This document shows positions 16,835 to 24,605 of a DNA stretch of 64,000 bases, piece after piece. Source of the DNA: Fontibacillus puldeungensis (GTDB lineage: Bacteria; Bacillota; Bacilli; Paenibacillales; Paenibacillaceae); NCBI RefSeq assembly GCF_042678945.1, contig NZ_JBHTLM010000011.1, positions 1-64,000 on the forward strand, written 5' to 3'. The notes beneath the pieces are model-generated. The model did no database searches and had not been told where the DNA came from. It saw only the letters and a list, made by a program, of their open reading frames with translations. Position 1 is the first letter of the stretch. Every line of letters begins with the position of its first letter. Position numbers and translations under genes: made by a program.

Positions 16835-18313
16835 TTGGTGGTTGCCATCAACCTAAATGTCAAGGAAACCAAGGGAACGATCAGCCGTCACTTGTACGGA
16901 CAATTCGCAGAGCACCTGGGTAGATGTATTTATGAAGGACTATGGGTAGGCGTGGATTCTCCGATTCCGAACACGGACGGCATCCGTAACGACGTGCTCG
17001 AAGCGCTGAAAAAGCTGAACATCCCGGTGCTGCGCTGGCCGGGAGGATGCTTTGCTGACGAATATCATTGGAAGGACGGCATCGGCCCCAAGGAGTCACG
17101 CAAACGAATGGTTAATACACATTGGGGCGGTGTGGTTGAAAATAATCACTTTGGCACGCATGAATTTTTCCGCTTATGTGAGCTCCTGGATTGTGAGCCT
17201 TACATTTGTGGCAACGTGGGAAGCGGCACGGTTCAGGAGATGTCGGAGTGGGTTGAGTACATGACCTTTGACGGGGAGTCGCCGATGGCGGACTGGCGAC
17301 GTGAGAACGGCAGAGAGCAGCCATGGGAACTTAAGTATTTCGGCGTTGGCAATGAAAACTGGGGCTGCGGCGGGAATATGCGTCCGGAATACTATGCCGA
17401 TTTGTACCGCCGTTACCAGACATATGCTCGAAATTACCGGGACAATCATCTGTATAAAATCGCTGGCGGTGCGAATGTTGACGACTACAATTGGACGGAA
17501 GTATTGATGCGCGAAGCGGGCCGCTTTATGGATGGGCTCAGCCTGCATTCTTATACGATTCCCGGCAGCTGGGAGGAGAAGCGTCCAGCGCTTGGATTTG
17601 ACGAAGCAGAATGGTTTGAAACGATGAAGAAATCGCTTCATATGGACGAACTGATTACCGGGCATTCTGCCATTATGGATAAATACGATCCGGAGAAACG
17701 GGTTGGATTGATCGTAGATGAATGGGGAACCTGGTTCCTTCCCGAACCGGGGACCAATCCCGGATTCCTGTATCAGCAAAATACACTACGAGATGCGCTT
17801 GTGGCGGGGATCCATTTGAATATTTTCCAAAATCACAGCAGCCGTGTGAAAATGGCTAACATTGCCCAAATGGTCAATGTGCTGCAGGCTATGATTTTAA
17901 CCGAAGGCAGCAAGCTTGTACTGACACCAACTTACCATGTGTTCGATATGTACCAGGTCCATCAGGATGCGAAGCTTCTTGAAGTGGATTTTGAAAGCCC
18001 GACATACAGCTATGGAGATGAATCTATTCCTCAGATTAGTGTATCGGCCTCCATCAATGAGGTGGGAGTAATTCATATTTCAGCTTGCAATCTGCATCAT
18101 GCCGAAGATGCTCCGGTTCATGTTTGCTTGAATGGTGTCGAGATAAGTGAAGTGGTGGGGACACTCTTAACCCATGCATCGCTAGGAGCCTATAACAGCT
18201 TTGAGCAACCTGAAACGGTTCACCCGATTGTCTTTGAAGGGGCCGTTCTTGAGGGTGGCAATTTGAGCTTTGTGCTTCCATCAGCGTCCGTAGCTGTTTT
18301 CGCGCTGAGATAG
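16835..18313 (+). CDS. Alpha-L-arabinofuranosidase, GH51 (second of two)
   Basis: About 492 residues, no signal peptide. GH51 signatures: YGQFAEHLGRCIYEGLWVG, PVLRWPGGCFADEYHWKDG, the acid/base Glu in VGNENWGCGG (near 174) and the nucleophile Glu in IVDEWGTWF (near 296). It differs strongly from the first GH51 enzyme (10440-11960), and a different linkage or side-chain preference is likely. It starts at TTG 16835 or GTG 16838 after GGGGTGAT, 25 bp after the arabinanase gene, so co-transcription is likely. Confidence 0.92.
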   Translation: MVVAINLNVKETKGTISRHLYGQFAEHLGRCIYEGLWVGVDSPIPNTDGIRNDVLEALKKLNIPVLRWPGGCFADEYHWKDGIGPKESRKRMVNTHWGGVVENNHFGTHEFFRLCELLDCEPYICGNVGSGTVQEMSEWVEYMTFDGESPMADWRRENGREQPWELKYFGVGNENWGCGGNMRPEYYADLYRRYQTYARNYRDNHLYKIAGGANVDDYNWTEVLMREAGRFMDGLSLHSYTIPGSWEEKRPALGFDEAEWFETMKKSLHMDELITGHSAIMDKYDPEKRVGLIVDEWGTWFLPEPGTNPGFLYQQNTLRDALVAGIHLNIFQNHSSRVKMANIAQMVNVLQAMILTEGSKLVLTPTYHVFDMYQVHQDAKLLEVDFESPTYSYGDESIPQISVSASINEVGVIHISACNLHHAEDAPVHVCLNGVEISEVVGTLLTHASLGAYNSFEQPETVHPIVFEGAVLEGGNLSFVLPSASVAVFALR

Positions 18314-18323
18314 GAGTTCAGCG

Positions 18324-18605
18324 ATGAAAGGCCAAGCTCAAGGCTGCAAAGGCTGTACGGAAAGCGTCAGGGTCACCCCGGAAAAATTGGAACGCCTCAT
18401 AGAAATTGCTATTCAAGGTAGAGAGGTGGTTACAGAGGAGGAAGTTGAGCATCGGCTCCGCCAGTGCAGCAGCTGCTCCGGTTTACAGTACGGCACAACC
18501 TGCCAATACTGCGGTTGTCTTGTAGCCGTACGAGCTCAACTTCTCGCGTCGGAATGTCCCCATCCGTCTGCTTCCAGATGGGACAAAACATCGGCGAACC
18601 TATAA
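18324..18605 (+). CDS. Small cysteine-rich protein, DUF6171-like
   Basis: A 93-residue protein with seven cysteines before the last short segment: CKGC near the start, then CSSC and CQYCGC in the middle and a final ECPHPSASRW. The pattern fits a small zinc-binding protein of the DUF6171 type as I remember it; its function is unknown. An N-terminal helix (VTPEKLERLIEIAIQGREVV) precedes the cysteines. The start is ATG 18324 with GGAG upstream. It sits between GH51 and GH43 genes in one operon, 10 bp after the former, which is an unexpected place for such a gene. Confidence 0.75.
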   Translation: MKGQAQGCKGCTESVRVTPEKLERLIEIAIQGREVVTEEEVEHRLRQCSSCSGLQYGTTCQYCGCLVAVRAQLLASECPHPSASRWDKTSANL

Positions 18606-18708
18606 AATGACCAAGTTGCTTAAGGTACTGCTTAAGCCTAAAGTTTCTATCCTTTTAATACTGTATCAACGAACGACATCATTTGAATGAAGCCAAAAGG
18701 AGAAAATC

Positions 18709-19674
18709 ATGGACAATAATCGAGAGTATGTAAACCCGATTGTGGAGCAGCGGGCTGACCCGTGGGTCTATAAGCATACAGATGGATTTTACTATTTTAC
18801 TGCATCGGTTCCCTCATACGACCTTATCGAAGTTCGCAGAGCGGCTAAAATTCAGGGATTAGGTACGGCTGAGCCGGTAGTTGCTTGGCGTAAGTACGAC
18901 TCTGGCCCGCTGAGTGCAAATATATGGGCGCCGGAAATTCACTTCATTCAAGGAAAATGGTATATTTACTTTGCTGCAGCCAGAACGACTGAAACGAAGG
19001 ATGGATTGTTCGACCACCGTATGTATGTCCTTGAGAATAGCTCTGCCAACCCGCTTGAAGGAGTATGGGAGGAAAAGGGACAGATCCGCACACGCTGGGA
19101 ATCGTTTGCCTTGGATGCCACAACGTTTGAGCATCGTGGACAATTGTACTACGTTTGGGCCCAAAAGGATCCTGCCATCAATGGAAACTCTAATCTTTAC
19201 ATTTCCAAGATGGAAAATCCTTGGACATTAACCGGGGAGCAAGTCATGATCTCCACCCCAGAGTACGATTGGGAGACGATCGGCTTTAAAGTAAATGAGG
19301 GAGCGGCTGTGTTGAAGCGGAATGGACGTATATTTATGAGCTATTCGGCTAGCGCAACTGACCACCATTACTGCATGGGCTTGCTTACGGCAGACGAGAA
19401 TGCCGATTTGCTCGACCCACAATCCTGGGCGAAATCGCCTGTGCCTGTATTTCAAACTAATGAAGAAAACGGGCAATATGGACCCGGTCATAACAGCTTT
19501 ACGGTGTCCGAGGACGGTCAAGATGTGTTGATTTACCACGCACGGAACTATAAAGAAATTGTCGGCGATCCGCTTTATGATCCGAACCGCCACACCCGAG
19601 CGCAATTGATTGAGTGGAACGAAGACGGTACGCCAAGCTTCGGAATCCCTGTGGAGGACGGAGTACGCTTGTAA
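18709..19674 (+). CDS. GH43 glycosidase, probable intracellular alpha-L-arabinofuranosidase
   Basis: A 321-residue single-domain GH43 enzyme without signal peptide. Catalytic residues: Asp in QRADPWVYK (residue 17), Asp in ALDATTFEH (136) and Glu in VNEGAAVLK (197). A conserved late GPGHNSFTV segment is present. It is a different GH43 branch from the lipoprotein arabinanase, so it probably trims imported arabino-oligosaccharides; beta-xylosidase activity is the main alternative. An AAGGAG ribosome site precedes the ATG. It is the last gene of the arabinan operon. Confidence 0.88.
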   Translation: MDNNREYVNPIVEQRADPWVYKHTDGFYYFTASVPSYDLIEVRRAAKIQGLGTAEPVVAWRKYDSGPLSANIWAPEIHFIQGKWYIYFAAARTTETKDGLFDHRMYVLENSSANPLEGVWEEKGQIRTRWESFALDATTFEHRGQLYYVWAQKDPAINGNSNLYISKMENPWTLTGEQVMISTPEYDWETIGFKVNEGAAVLKRNGRIFMSYSASATDHHYCMGLLTADENADLLDPQSWAKSPVPVFQTNEENGQYGPGHNSFTVSEDGQDVLIYHARNYKEIVGDPLYDPNRHTRAQLIEWNEDGTPSFGIPVEDGVRL

Positions 19675-19723
19675 TTTTTTAGTGAAGCCACGGATACTCG
19701 CTCTAATTCCATTTGATATTATG

Positions 19724-19768
19724 AAAAAAAGGAGCATTATGCTGCAAAGCATATTGGCTCCTTTTTTC
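19724..19768 (+). terminator. Rho-independent terminator of the arabinan operon
   Basis: AAAAAAGGAGC (19725-19735) pairs perfectly with GCTCCTTTTTT (19757-19767). It lies 50 bp after the GH43 stop. Confidence 0.9.
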
Positions 19769-19823
19769 ATATTTAAAAATATAAAATGGCTGTGGGAAAG
19801 CATCTTGTTACCCACGTAGTAAT

Positions 19824-19999
19824 TGCATTTTGTACAGTTAATCCTTGGTATTATGACAGGCTTAGAAATGTAGTTGTAAAAAGTGCAGTTAAAAAGGGAA
19901 GAATCGTCTCTTCTGCCCGTTTAGCCCATTTTAGTTGCACGTTTTACAGTTAAAATTCAGAAATCCGTAATTTGCCGGAAAATAGATGCACAAAATGCA
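19824..19999. repeat. Four-dyad intergenic element, copy 2 (TGYA-N5-TRCA sites)
   Basis: The 391-base gap between the GH43 gene and regulator 2 holds a terminator and this element. Sites lie at 19824-19836, 19875-19887, 19936-19948 and 19987-19999, with starts 51, 61 and 51 bp apart. Site 1 matches the inverse of site 4 (TGCATTTTGTACA against TGCATTTTGTGCA). Site 2 matches the inverse of site 3 (TGTAAAAAGTGCA against TGTAAAACGTGCA). The whole is thus a large imperfect palindrome, with a GAAGA/TCTTC stem at its centre. Confidence 0.75.
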
Positions 20000-20065
20000 C
20001 TTAGTGGTGTGAATTCAAGCACACCGCTACCGCAACTGGGGGGAGATGGGCAGTCGGATTCCTAT

Positions 20066-20983
20066 TTAATCCTCCTGCACATCGTAAAGTACCCGGGCCA
20101 GAAGGTCCTGGCTGTAGTTGCCAAAGTTTTTACCGTAAATCGTTAGTCCGCGTTTGTTGGCGGACTTGTCGGTAACGGCAATTCTAAAGGTCAGCTCGCT
20201 CTTATAGTTCAGGTCAATCTGATTCAGTGTCACGTCCGAGATTCGGCAGCCGTCGATGAAGCTCCCCTCATTATTAATGCGAATGAGCTTCAACATGCCA
20301 TATTGATTCAAATGCGGCGGCCACCAGTCCGGGTTAAACGTTCCGCGCGCGTCGCCGAAATCGCCGGGACTCGTCCAGAAGCCGATCTCGACGCCATTTA
20401 AATAGAAATAAATATCGGATGGGTAATTGTCGCAGAAGCCTGGGGCCTCCGAGCCTAACTCCATCGAAAACTGAATTTCTCTAAAAGATTGGTTCGGTTT
20501 CAAATAGTTTGGAATGCGATACTCCAAGTAACCGTCTGCAAGCCAAATGATTTCTGCATCGATTCGCTGTGGATCGGCAAAGTAGCGAGGATCATCAAAA
20601 TCCCCGACGATACTGTCCTTAGTTGCTAAACCGCACGTAGGCGCAACCTGATAATCGCTGTAATGCCCGACCTGAATCTCTACCTCGTACAAATTTTCTA
20701 CATCTTTACTGCGTAAATCTACCATTAACGTGTCCTTATTGAGATAGCAGATCTTCTGGATGCCGTGTTTGCCTACCGAGGTGTTAATCTCGATTAACCC
20801 GCTTTCCTCCAGCTTTTTAATATGCATCGTAATGGCGCCATTGCTTAAATTAAGTTTGGTAGCCAAATCGTTCAAGTTGAGTGCCTGATTTTTCGCGAGC
20901 AATTCGAGGATTTGAATTCTGATCTCAGAACTTAAGGCTTTAAAGATGTCGATCCCGCTCATCAAATCCTTAATGTATATCAT
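20066..20983 (-). CDS. ArsR-like winged-helix regulator with a large C-terminal sensor domain (paralogue 2)
   Basis: A 305-residue paralogue of the protein at 9151-10068; by eye about 22 residues differ over the full length. The winged-helix region is nearly unchanged (SNGAITMHIKKLEESGLIE), which suggests the same DNA target. Changes are scattered in the C-terminal domain, mostly in the last 60 residues. The start is ATG 20983 after GAAGAAGG; the frame is open to a TTG at 21004. It is divergent from the second sugar importer operon, so the two copies probably control related sugar systems. Confidence 0.8.
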   Translation of the reverse strand: MIYIKDLMSGIDIFKALSSEIRIQILELLAKNQALNLNDLATKLNLSNGAITMHIKKLEESGLIEINTSVGKHGIQKICYLNKDTLMVDLRSKDVENLYEVEIQVGHYSDYQVAPTCGLATKDSIVGDFDDPRYFADPQRIDAEIIWLADGYLEYRIPNYLKPNQSFREIQFSMELGSEAPGFCDNYPSDIYFYLNGVEIGFWTSPGDFGDARGTFNPDWWPPHLNQYGMLKLIRINNEGSFIDGCRISDVTLNQIDLNYKSELTFRIAVTDKSANKRGLTIYGKNFGNYSQDLLARVLYDVQED

Positions 20984-21351
20984 GGATTGAATACCTTCTT
21001 CCAATAGGAATTATGAATATTTTTTATTTTATATTATTATAAACTAACCAAACGGGTTGATAAAGAATTAAATCATAATTTGTAAAAAAATATGAAGAGG
21101 AAATGTATACTTAAAAACATACAACCTCTTATATTTAATTATACATAAAATAAAAAGGATGATGTTAGTTTAAATATTGCCAAATAATTAACATAAAACG
21201 CAGAATTTATTTTTTATTTAAATATATATAAAAAGTTTTAATTGGTTATATTTATCGTCTTCCTTTTGTATATTATTGTGTAGCTGTAAGCGAATTCATT
21301 TACAAGTATTATCTCTATGGAAACGGAATTGATTTTTTAGGAGGGTCAAGT
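20984..21351. promoter_or_regulatory. AT-rich divergent promoter region of regulator 2 and the second importer
   Basis: This 368-bp AT-rich region has no gene. Near its right end a TATATT is followed by the cre-like box at 21285-21298, as in the first divergon. The sequences of the two regions otherwise differ, which makes the conserved box stand out. Confidence 0.6.
21285..21298 (+). promoter_or_regulatory. cre-like box TGTAAGCGAATTCA
   Basis: Identical to the box at 10379-10392; 13 of 14 matches to the CcpA operator consensus. It lies 54 bp before the binding-protein start, close behind a TATATT -10 candidate. Confidence 0.55.
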
Positions 21352-22683
21352 ATGAAAAAAGGAATAGCCATTCTGATCATTTTGTCGATGACAATGATGC
21401 TCTCGGGCTGCGGAAAGTCATCATCCACTGCAACTGGGGGAAAAACGTCCGTTCTGGAGGGCGGAGCCGGAAAAAGCGCAACGGAACTTTCCTATTGGAC
21501 CTTTGTGGAGCTGCATGGTCAGCATTTTGAGAAAATGCTGGAGAAATGGAACGCAGCGAACCCGGACCGTCAAATCAAGCTTAACGTAACGGTTATGCCT
21601 TACGATGATATGCACAACAAGCTGTCCATTGCCGTTCAGACGGGAGTGGGGGCCCCGGATATAGCCGATATCGAGCTGGGCAAATACCCGGACTTTATGA
21701 AGGGAACTCCACAGTTGGAATCGCTTAACGATGTAGTTGAACCATACAAAGGCACGGTTGTTCAATCTCAGCTGGATCTGTATAGCAAGGACGGGACTGT
21801 TTACGGACTCTCTACGCATGTAGGCGCAACCGTAGCGTTCTATAATACGGAAATATTAAAAGAAGCGGGCGTGGACTACAAAAGTATCGTCACCTGGGAC
21901 GATTATAAAAAAGCAGGTAAACAGGTTTACGAAAAAACCGGTAAATCGATGGGCACGGCGGATACCAGCGCAACCTGGCAAACCTCGTTGCTGCTAGCTC
22001 AGCAAGGTTCCGATTTTACCGATGATGCCGGAAACCCCAAGGTAAATTCGGAGCAAATGATCAAAGCGCTGACTCTATTAAAAGATTTGCAGGACAATCA
22101 CGTGATTTCCACGATTGCCGGCGGCCAACCCGATTCCGAGGAAGCCTACGGGGAATTTAATTCCGGCAACTACGTCAGCGCATTTATGCCTCTCTGGCAG
22201 ATGTCCCGCTATACGAATTACATGACCGATCTCTCCGGCAAAATCGCCATTGCCCCTCTCCCTGTTTTTGAAAAGGGGATGCCCAGATCTTACGGAGGAG
22301 GCGGAACCGCAACGGTTGTAACAAAGACCGCCAAGGATGTTCAATTAGCGAAGGAATTTATCGCATATGCCAAGCTGTCTCTAGATGCCAATATCGAAAT
22401 CTGGAATACGTTAGGTTTTGACCCGATCAACATGGATGTCTGGGAAATGAAAGACGTGACGCATAATCCGGAAAATAAATTCGTCAAATACTTCGTAAAC
22501 AATCCGTTCGACGTCCTAAATGAGATCAAAGACGAAATCAAGCTCATCAAATCGACCTCCGCAAGTCCAACCATCAACAATGTTCTCTGTACGGTGACCC
22601 TCAATGAGATTTTTGAAGACGGCAAAGATATCAAGCAGGCGCTGGATAACGCGCAAAAGCAGATTGAACAGGAACTAAAATAG
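21352..22683 (+). CDS. Sugar ABC transporter substrate-binding lipoprotein
   Basis: A 443-residue family-1 solute-binding protein. Its signal peptide is AILIILSMTMML followed by the lipobox LSGC, so it is a membrane-anchored extracellular protein. The mature part begins with a low-complexity linker, then LSYWTFVELHGQHFEKMLEK. The family hallmark of a binding cleft is suggested by aromatic segments such as SAFMPLWQMSRYTNYM. AGGAGG precedes the ATG. It heads an importer operon under the divergent paralogue-2 regulator. The sugar is not readable from sequence; a pentose- or plant-derived oligosaccharide is plausible from context. Confidence 0.9.
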   Translation: MKKGIAILIILSMTMMLSGCGKSSSTATGGKTSVLEGGAGKSATELSYWTFVELHGQHFEKMLEKWNAANPDRQIKLNVTVMPYDDMHNKLSIAVQTGVGAPDIADIELGKYPDFMKGTPQLESLNDVVEPYKGTVVQSQLDLYSKDGTVYGLSTHVGATVAFYNTEILKEAGVDYKSIVTWDDYKKAGKQVYEKTGKSMGTADTSATWQTSLLLAQQGSDFTDDAGNPKVNSEQMIKALTLLKDLQDNHVISTIAGGQPDSEEAYGEFNSGNYVSAFMPLWQMSRYTNYMTDLSGKIAIAPLPVFEKGMPRSYGGGGTATVVTKTAKDVQLAKEFIAYAKLSLDANIEIWNTLGFDPINMDVWEMKDVTHNPENKFVKYFVNNPFDVLNEIKDEIKLIKSTSASPTINNVLCTVTLNEIFEDGKDIKQALDNAQKQIEQELK

Positions 22684-22704
22684 TGAGCGAAGGTGTGAAG
22701 CGTC

Positions 22705-23601
22705 ATGTTTCGAAAGTTTATTTACTCGCAGAAGGTGGCTCCTTACGTATTTGTGCTCCCGTTTATCCTTGTCTTTGCTTTGTTTTGGGTGTACCCCTTA
22801 GCTAGTTCATTTGGTATGAGCTTTCAAAAAGTGACGCTAGGGCAGGAAGCGACGTGGATCGGTTTTGACAACTACAGCAAATTGATGGGCGATGGCGTCT
22901 TCCTAAAGGCCGTTTCGAACAGCGCCATCTATATGGTGCTAACGCTCGTAATCCTCATTCCCTTTCCAATGCTGTTTGCCGTATTAATCAACAATAAGCT
23001 GATGTGGGGTAGGGAATTTTTCAAATCCTCGTTTTTCTTTCCAGCGCTCACTTCGGTCGTTGTAGCAGGGACGATTTTTCGGCTGATGTTCGGAGAAATG
23101 GAGGGCTCACTCATTAACAGCTTTTTGGGACTGTTCGGCATCGAGCCGATCAAGTTTCTGAAGGGGCAGGCTACTGGACTTGTCGCTCTATTGGCGCTTG
23201 CTACCTGGAGGTGGATGGGAGTCAATATGCTCTATTTTTTATCCGGTCTCAAAAACATACCAAACGAATATTACGAGGCCGCCTCCATCGACGGAGCATC
23301 CCCCTTTCAGCGATTCACCCAAATCACGATGCCGCTGCTGAAGCCCACCACGATCTATGTACTGACGATCAGCATTTACGCGGGTCTGGCGATGTTTATT
23401 GAGAGCATGATGCTGTGGAACGGGAACAATTCTCCGAAAAATATCGGTCTGACCATCGTTGGCTACTTGTATCGTCAAGGGATTGAGAAGAACAATCTGG
23501 GATACGCTGCGGCCGTCGGGATCGTGCTGCTGGTCATTACGATGATCATCAATCTTTCGCAATTGGCCTTTACCGGCATGTTTAAGAAGGAGGACGAGTG
23601 A
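22705..23601 (+). CDS. Sugar ABC transporter permease (MalF-like)
   Basis: A 298-residue membrane protein with six predicted helices, the first being VAPYVFVLPFILVFALFWVY. The ATPase-contact loop EAASIDGASPFQRFTQITMP is intact near residue 192. The ATG at 22705 follows GAAGGTG, and the gene starts 21 bp after the binding-protein stop. It forms the pore with the next permease. Confidence 0.92.
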   Translation: MFRKFIYSQKVAPYVFVLPFILVFALFWVYPLASSFGMSFQKVTLGQEATWIGFDNYSKLMGDGVFLKAVSNSAIYMVLTLVILIPFPMLFAVLINNKLMWGREFFKSSFFFPALTSVVVAGTIFRLMFGEMEGSLINSFLGLFGIEPIKFLKGQATGLVALLALATWRWMGVNMLYFLSGLKNIPNEYYEAASIDGASPFQRFTQITMPLLKPTTIYVLTISIYAGLAMFIESMMLWNGNNSPKNIGLTIVGYLYRQGIEKNNLGYAAAVGIVLLVITMIINLSQLAFTGMFKKEDE

Positions 23602-23605
23602 TGCT

Positions 23606-24439
23606 ATGAGAAAAGAAGCTGGGATAAAAACCATCCTTTTTGCTCTTTTTGCTGTGTTATGCGTCATTATTCTCCTACCGTTTTATGCCGTCACGATTGC
23701 TTCATTTAAGCCTGGTGAAGATTTGATTCGCTATGGACTTAATTTAAGGTTTGATTTATCCGTTATGGGCTTTGATAACTTCGTGTATTTATTTACAGGG
23801 GATCACGCATATTTTACCTGGTTCTTTAACTCCTTGATTCTAACGGTTATTCAGGTGACTTTAACCCTCCTGATTAGTGCCACGGTTGCTTACGGATTTT
23901 CGGCCTATGAATTTAAAGGGAAAAACTTTCTTTTCATATGCGTGCTGCTTATTATGATGGTTCCGTTTGAAATTCTGCTTCTTCCTCTATATACACTTAC
24001 ATACAACATCGGCATGATGAATTCCTATTCCGCCATCGTCTTGCCCGGTATCGCGAGCGCGGCGACGATTTTTTTCTTCAGACAATACTTGCGTGGGATT
24101 CCTAAAGAAATTATTGCAGCGGGGCGAGTGGATGGGGCCAGCGAATACGGGATTTATGCTCGATTGATTTTACCGGTAATGAAGCCGTCCTTTGCGGCGA
24201 TGGCGATTTTGAATGGGATGAACAGCTGGAACAATTTCCTCTGGCCGTTTATGGTGTTGAGCGATGAAGCCAAGTATACACTTCCGATCGGGCTAAAGAC
24301 GCTGCTGACCCCATATGGGAACAATTACGATCTTTTAATTGTAGGCTCCTTCTTCTCTATTCTGCCAATCTTTATTTTGTTCGTCGCTTTCCAAAAATAT
24401 TTTATCGATGGGATGACGGCAGGGGCGGTAAAGGGGTGA
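23606..24439 (+). CDS. Sugar ABC transporter permease (MalG-like)
   Basis: A 277-residue membrane protein with six predicted helices (first: FALFAVLCVIILLPFYAVTI). The ATPase-contact loop is AAGRVDGASEYGIYARLILP, and the end GMTAGAVKG is typical of the family. It starts 4 bp after the partner gene with AAGGAGG inside the end of that gene, so the two are translationally linked. No ATPase gene is present in the operon. Confidence 0.92.
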   Translation: MRKEAGIKTILFALFAVLCVIILLPFYAVTIASFKPGEDLIRYGLNLRFDLSVMGFDNFVYLFTGDHAYFTWFFNSLILTVIQVTLTLLISATVAYGFSAYEFKGKNFLFICVLLIMMVPFEILLLPLYTLTYNIGMMNSYSAIVLPGIASAATIFFFRQYLRGIPKEIIAAGRVDGASEYGIYARLILPVMKPSFAAMAILNGMNSWNNFLWPFMVLSDEAKYTLPIGLKTLLTPYGNNYDLLIVGSFFSILPIFILFVAFQKYFIDGMTAGAVKG

Positions 24440-24481
24440 TATGAGATATCAAAATAGTGCAATAAATGAACAGAATAATGT

Positions 24482-24528
24482 TTGTTGACATTTGGAAAAA
24501 TTACTATAATTAGATGAAAACGCTTTAT
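24482..24528 (+). promoter_or_regulatory. Promoter candidate with cre-like site before the response-regulator gene
   Basis: TATAAT at 24505-24510 with TTGTTG (17-bp spacer) or TTGACA (14-bp spacer) upstream, followed at 24515-24528 by TGAAAACGCTTTAT, which matches 12 of 14 cre positions. It suggests that the regulator gene has its own, sugar-repressed promoter besides read-through from the importer. Confidence 0.5.
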
Positions 24529-24605
24529 TCGTGTTAGCTTTTTAACAGCACGATCACTCGCTGGAAAGGTAAGATCATATTATTTTCCGGCTGGAGGAAT
24601 GCAGA

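Noticed and set aside
6745..19999. CRISPR array from regularly spaced short repeats
   Set aside because: The dyads are 13 bp, diverge in their centre, occur four per site and have spacings that alternate 51/61/51; no cas genes are present.
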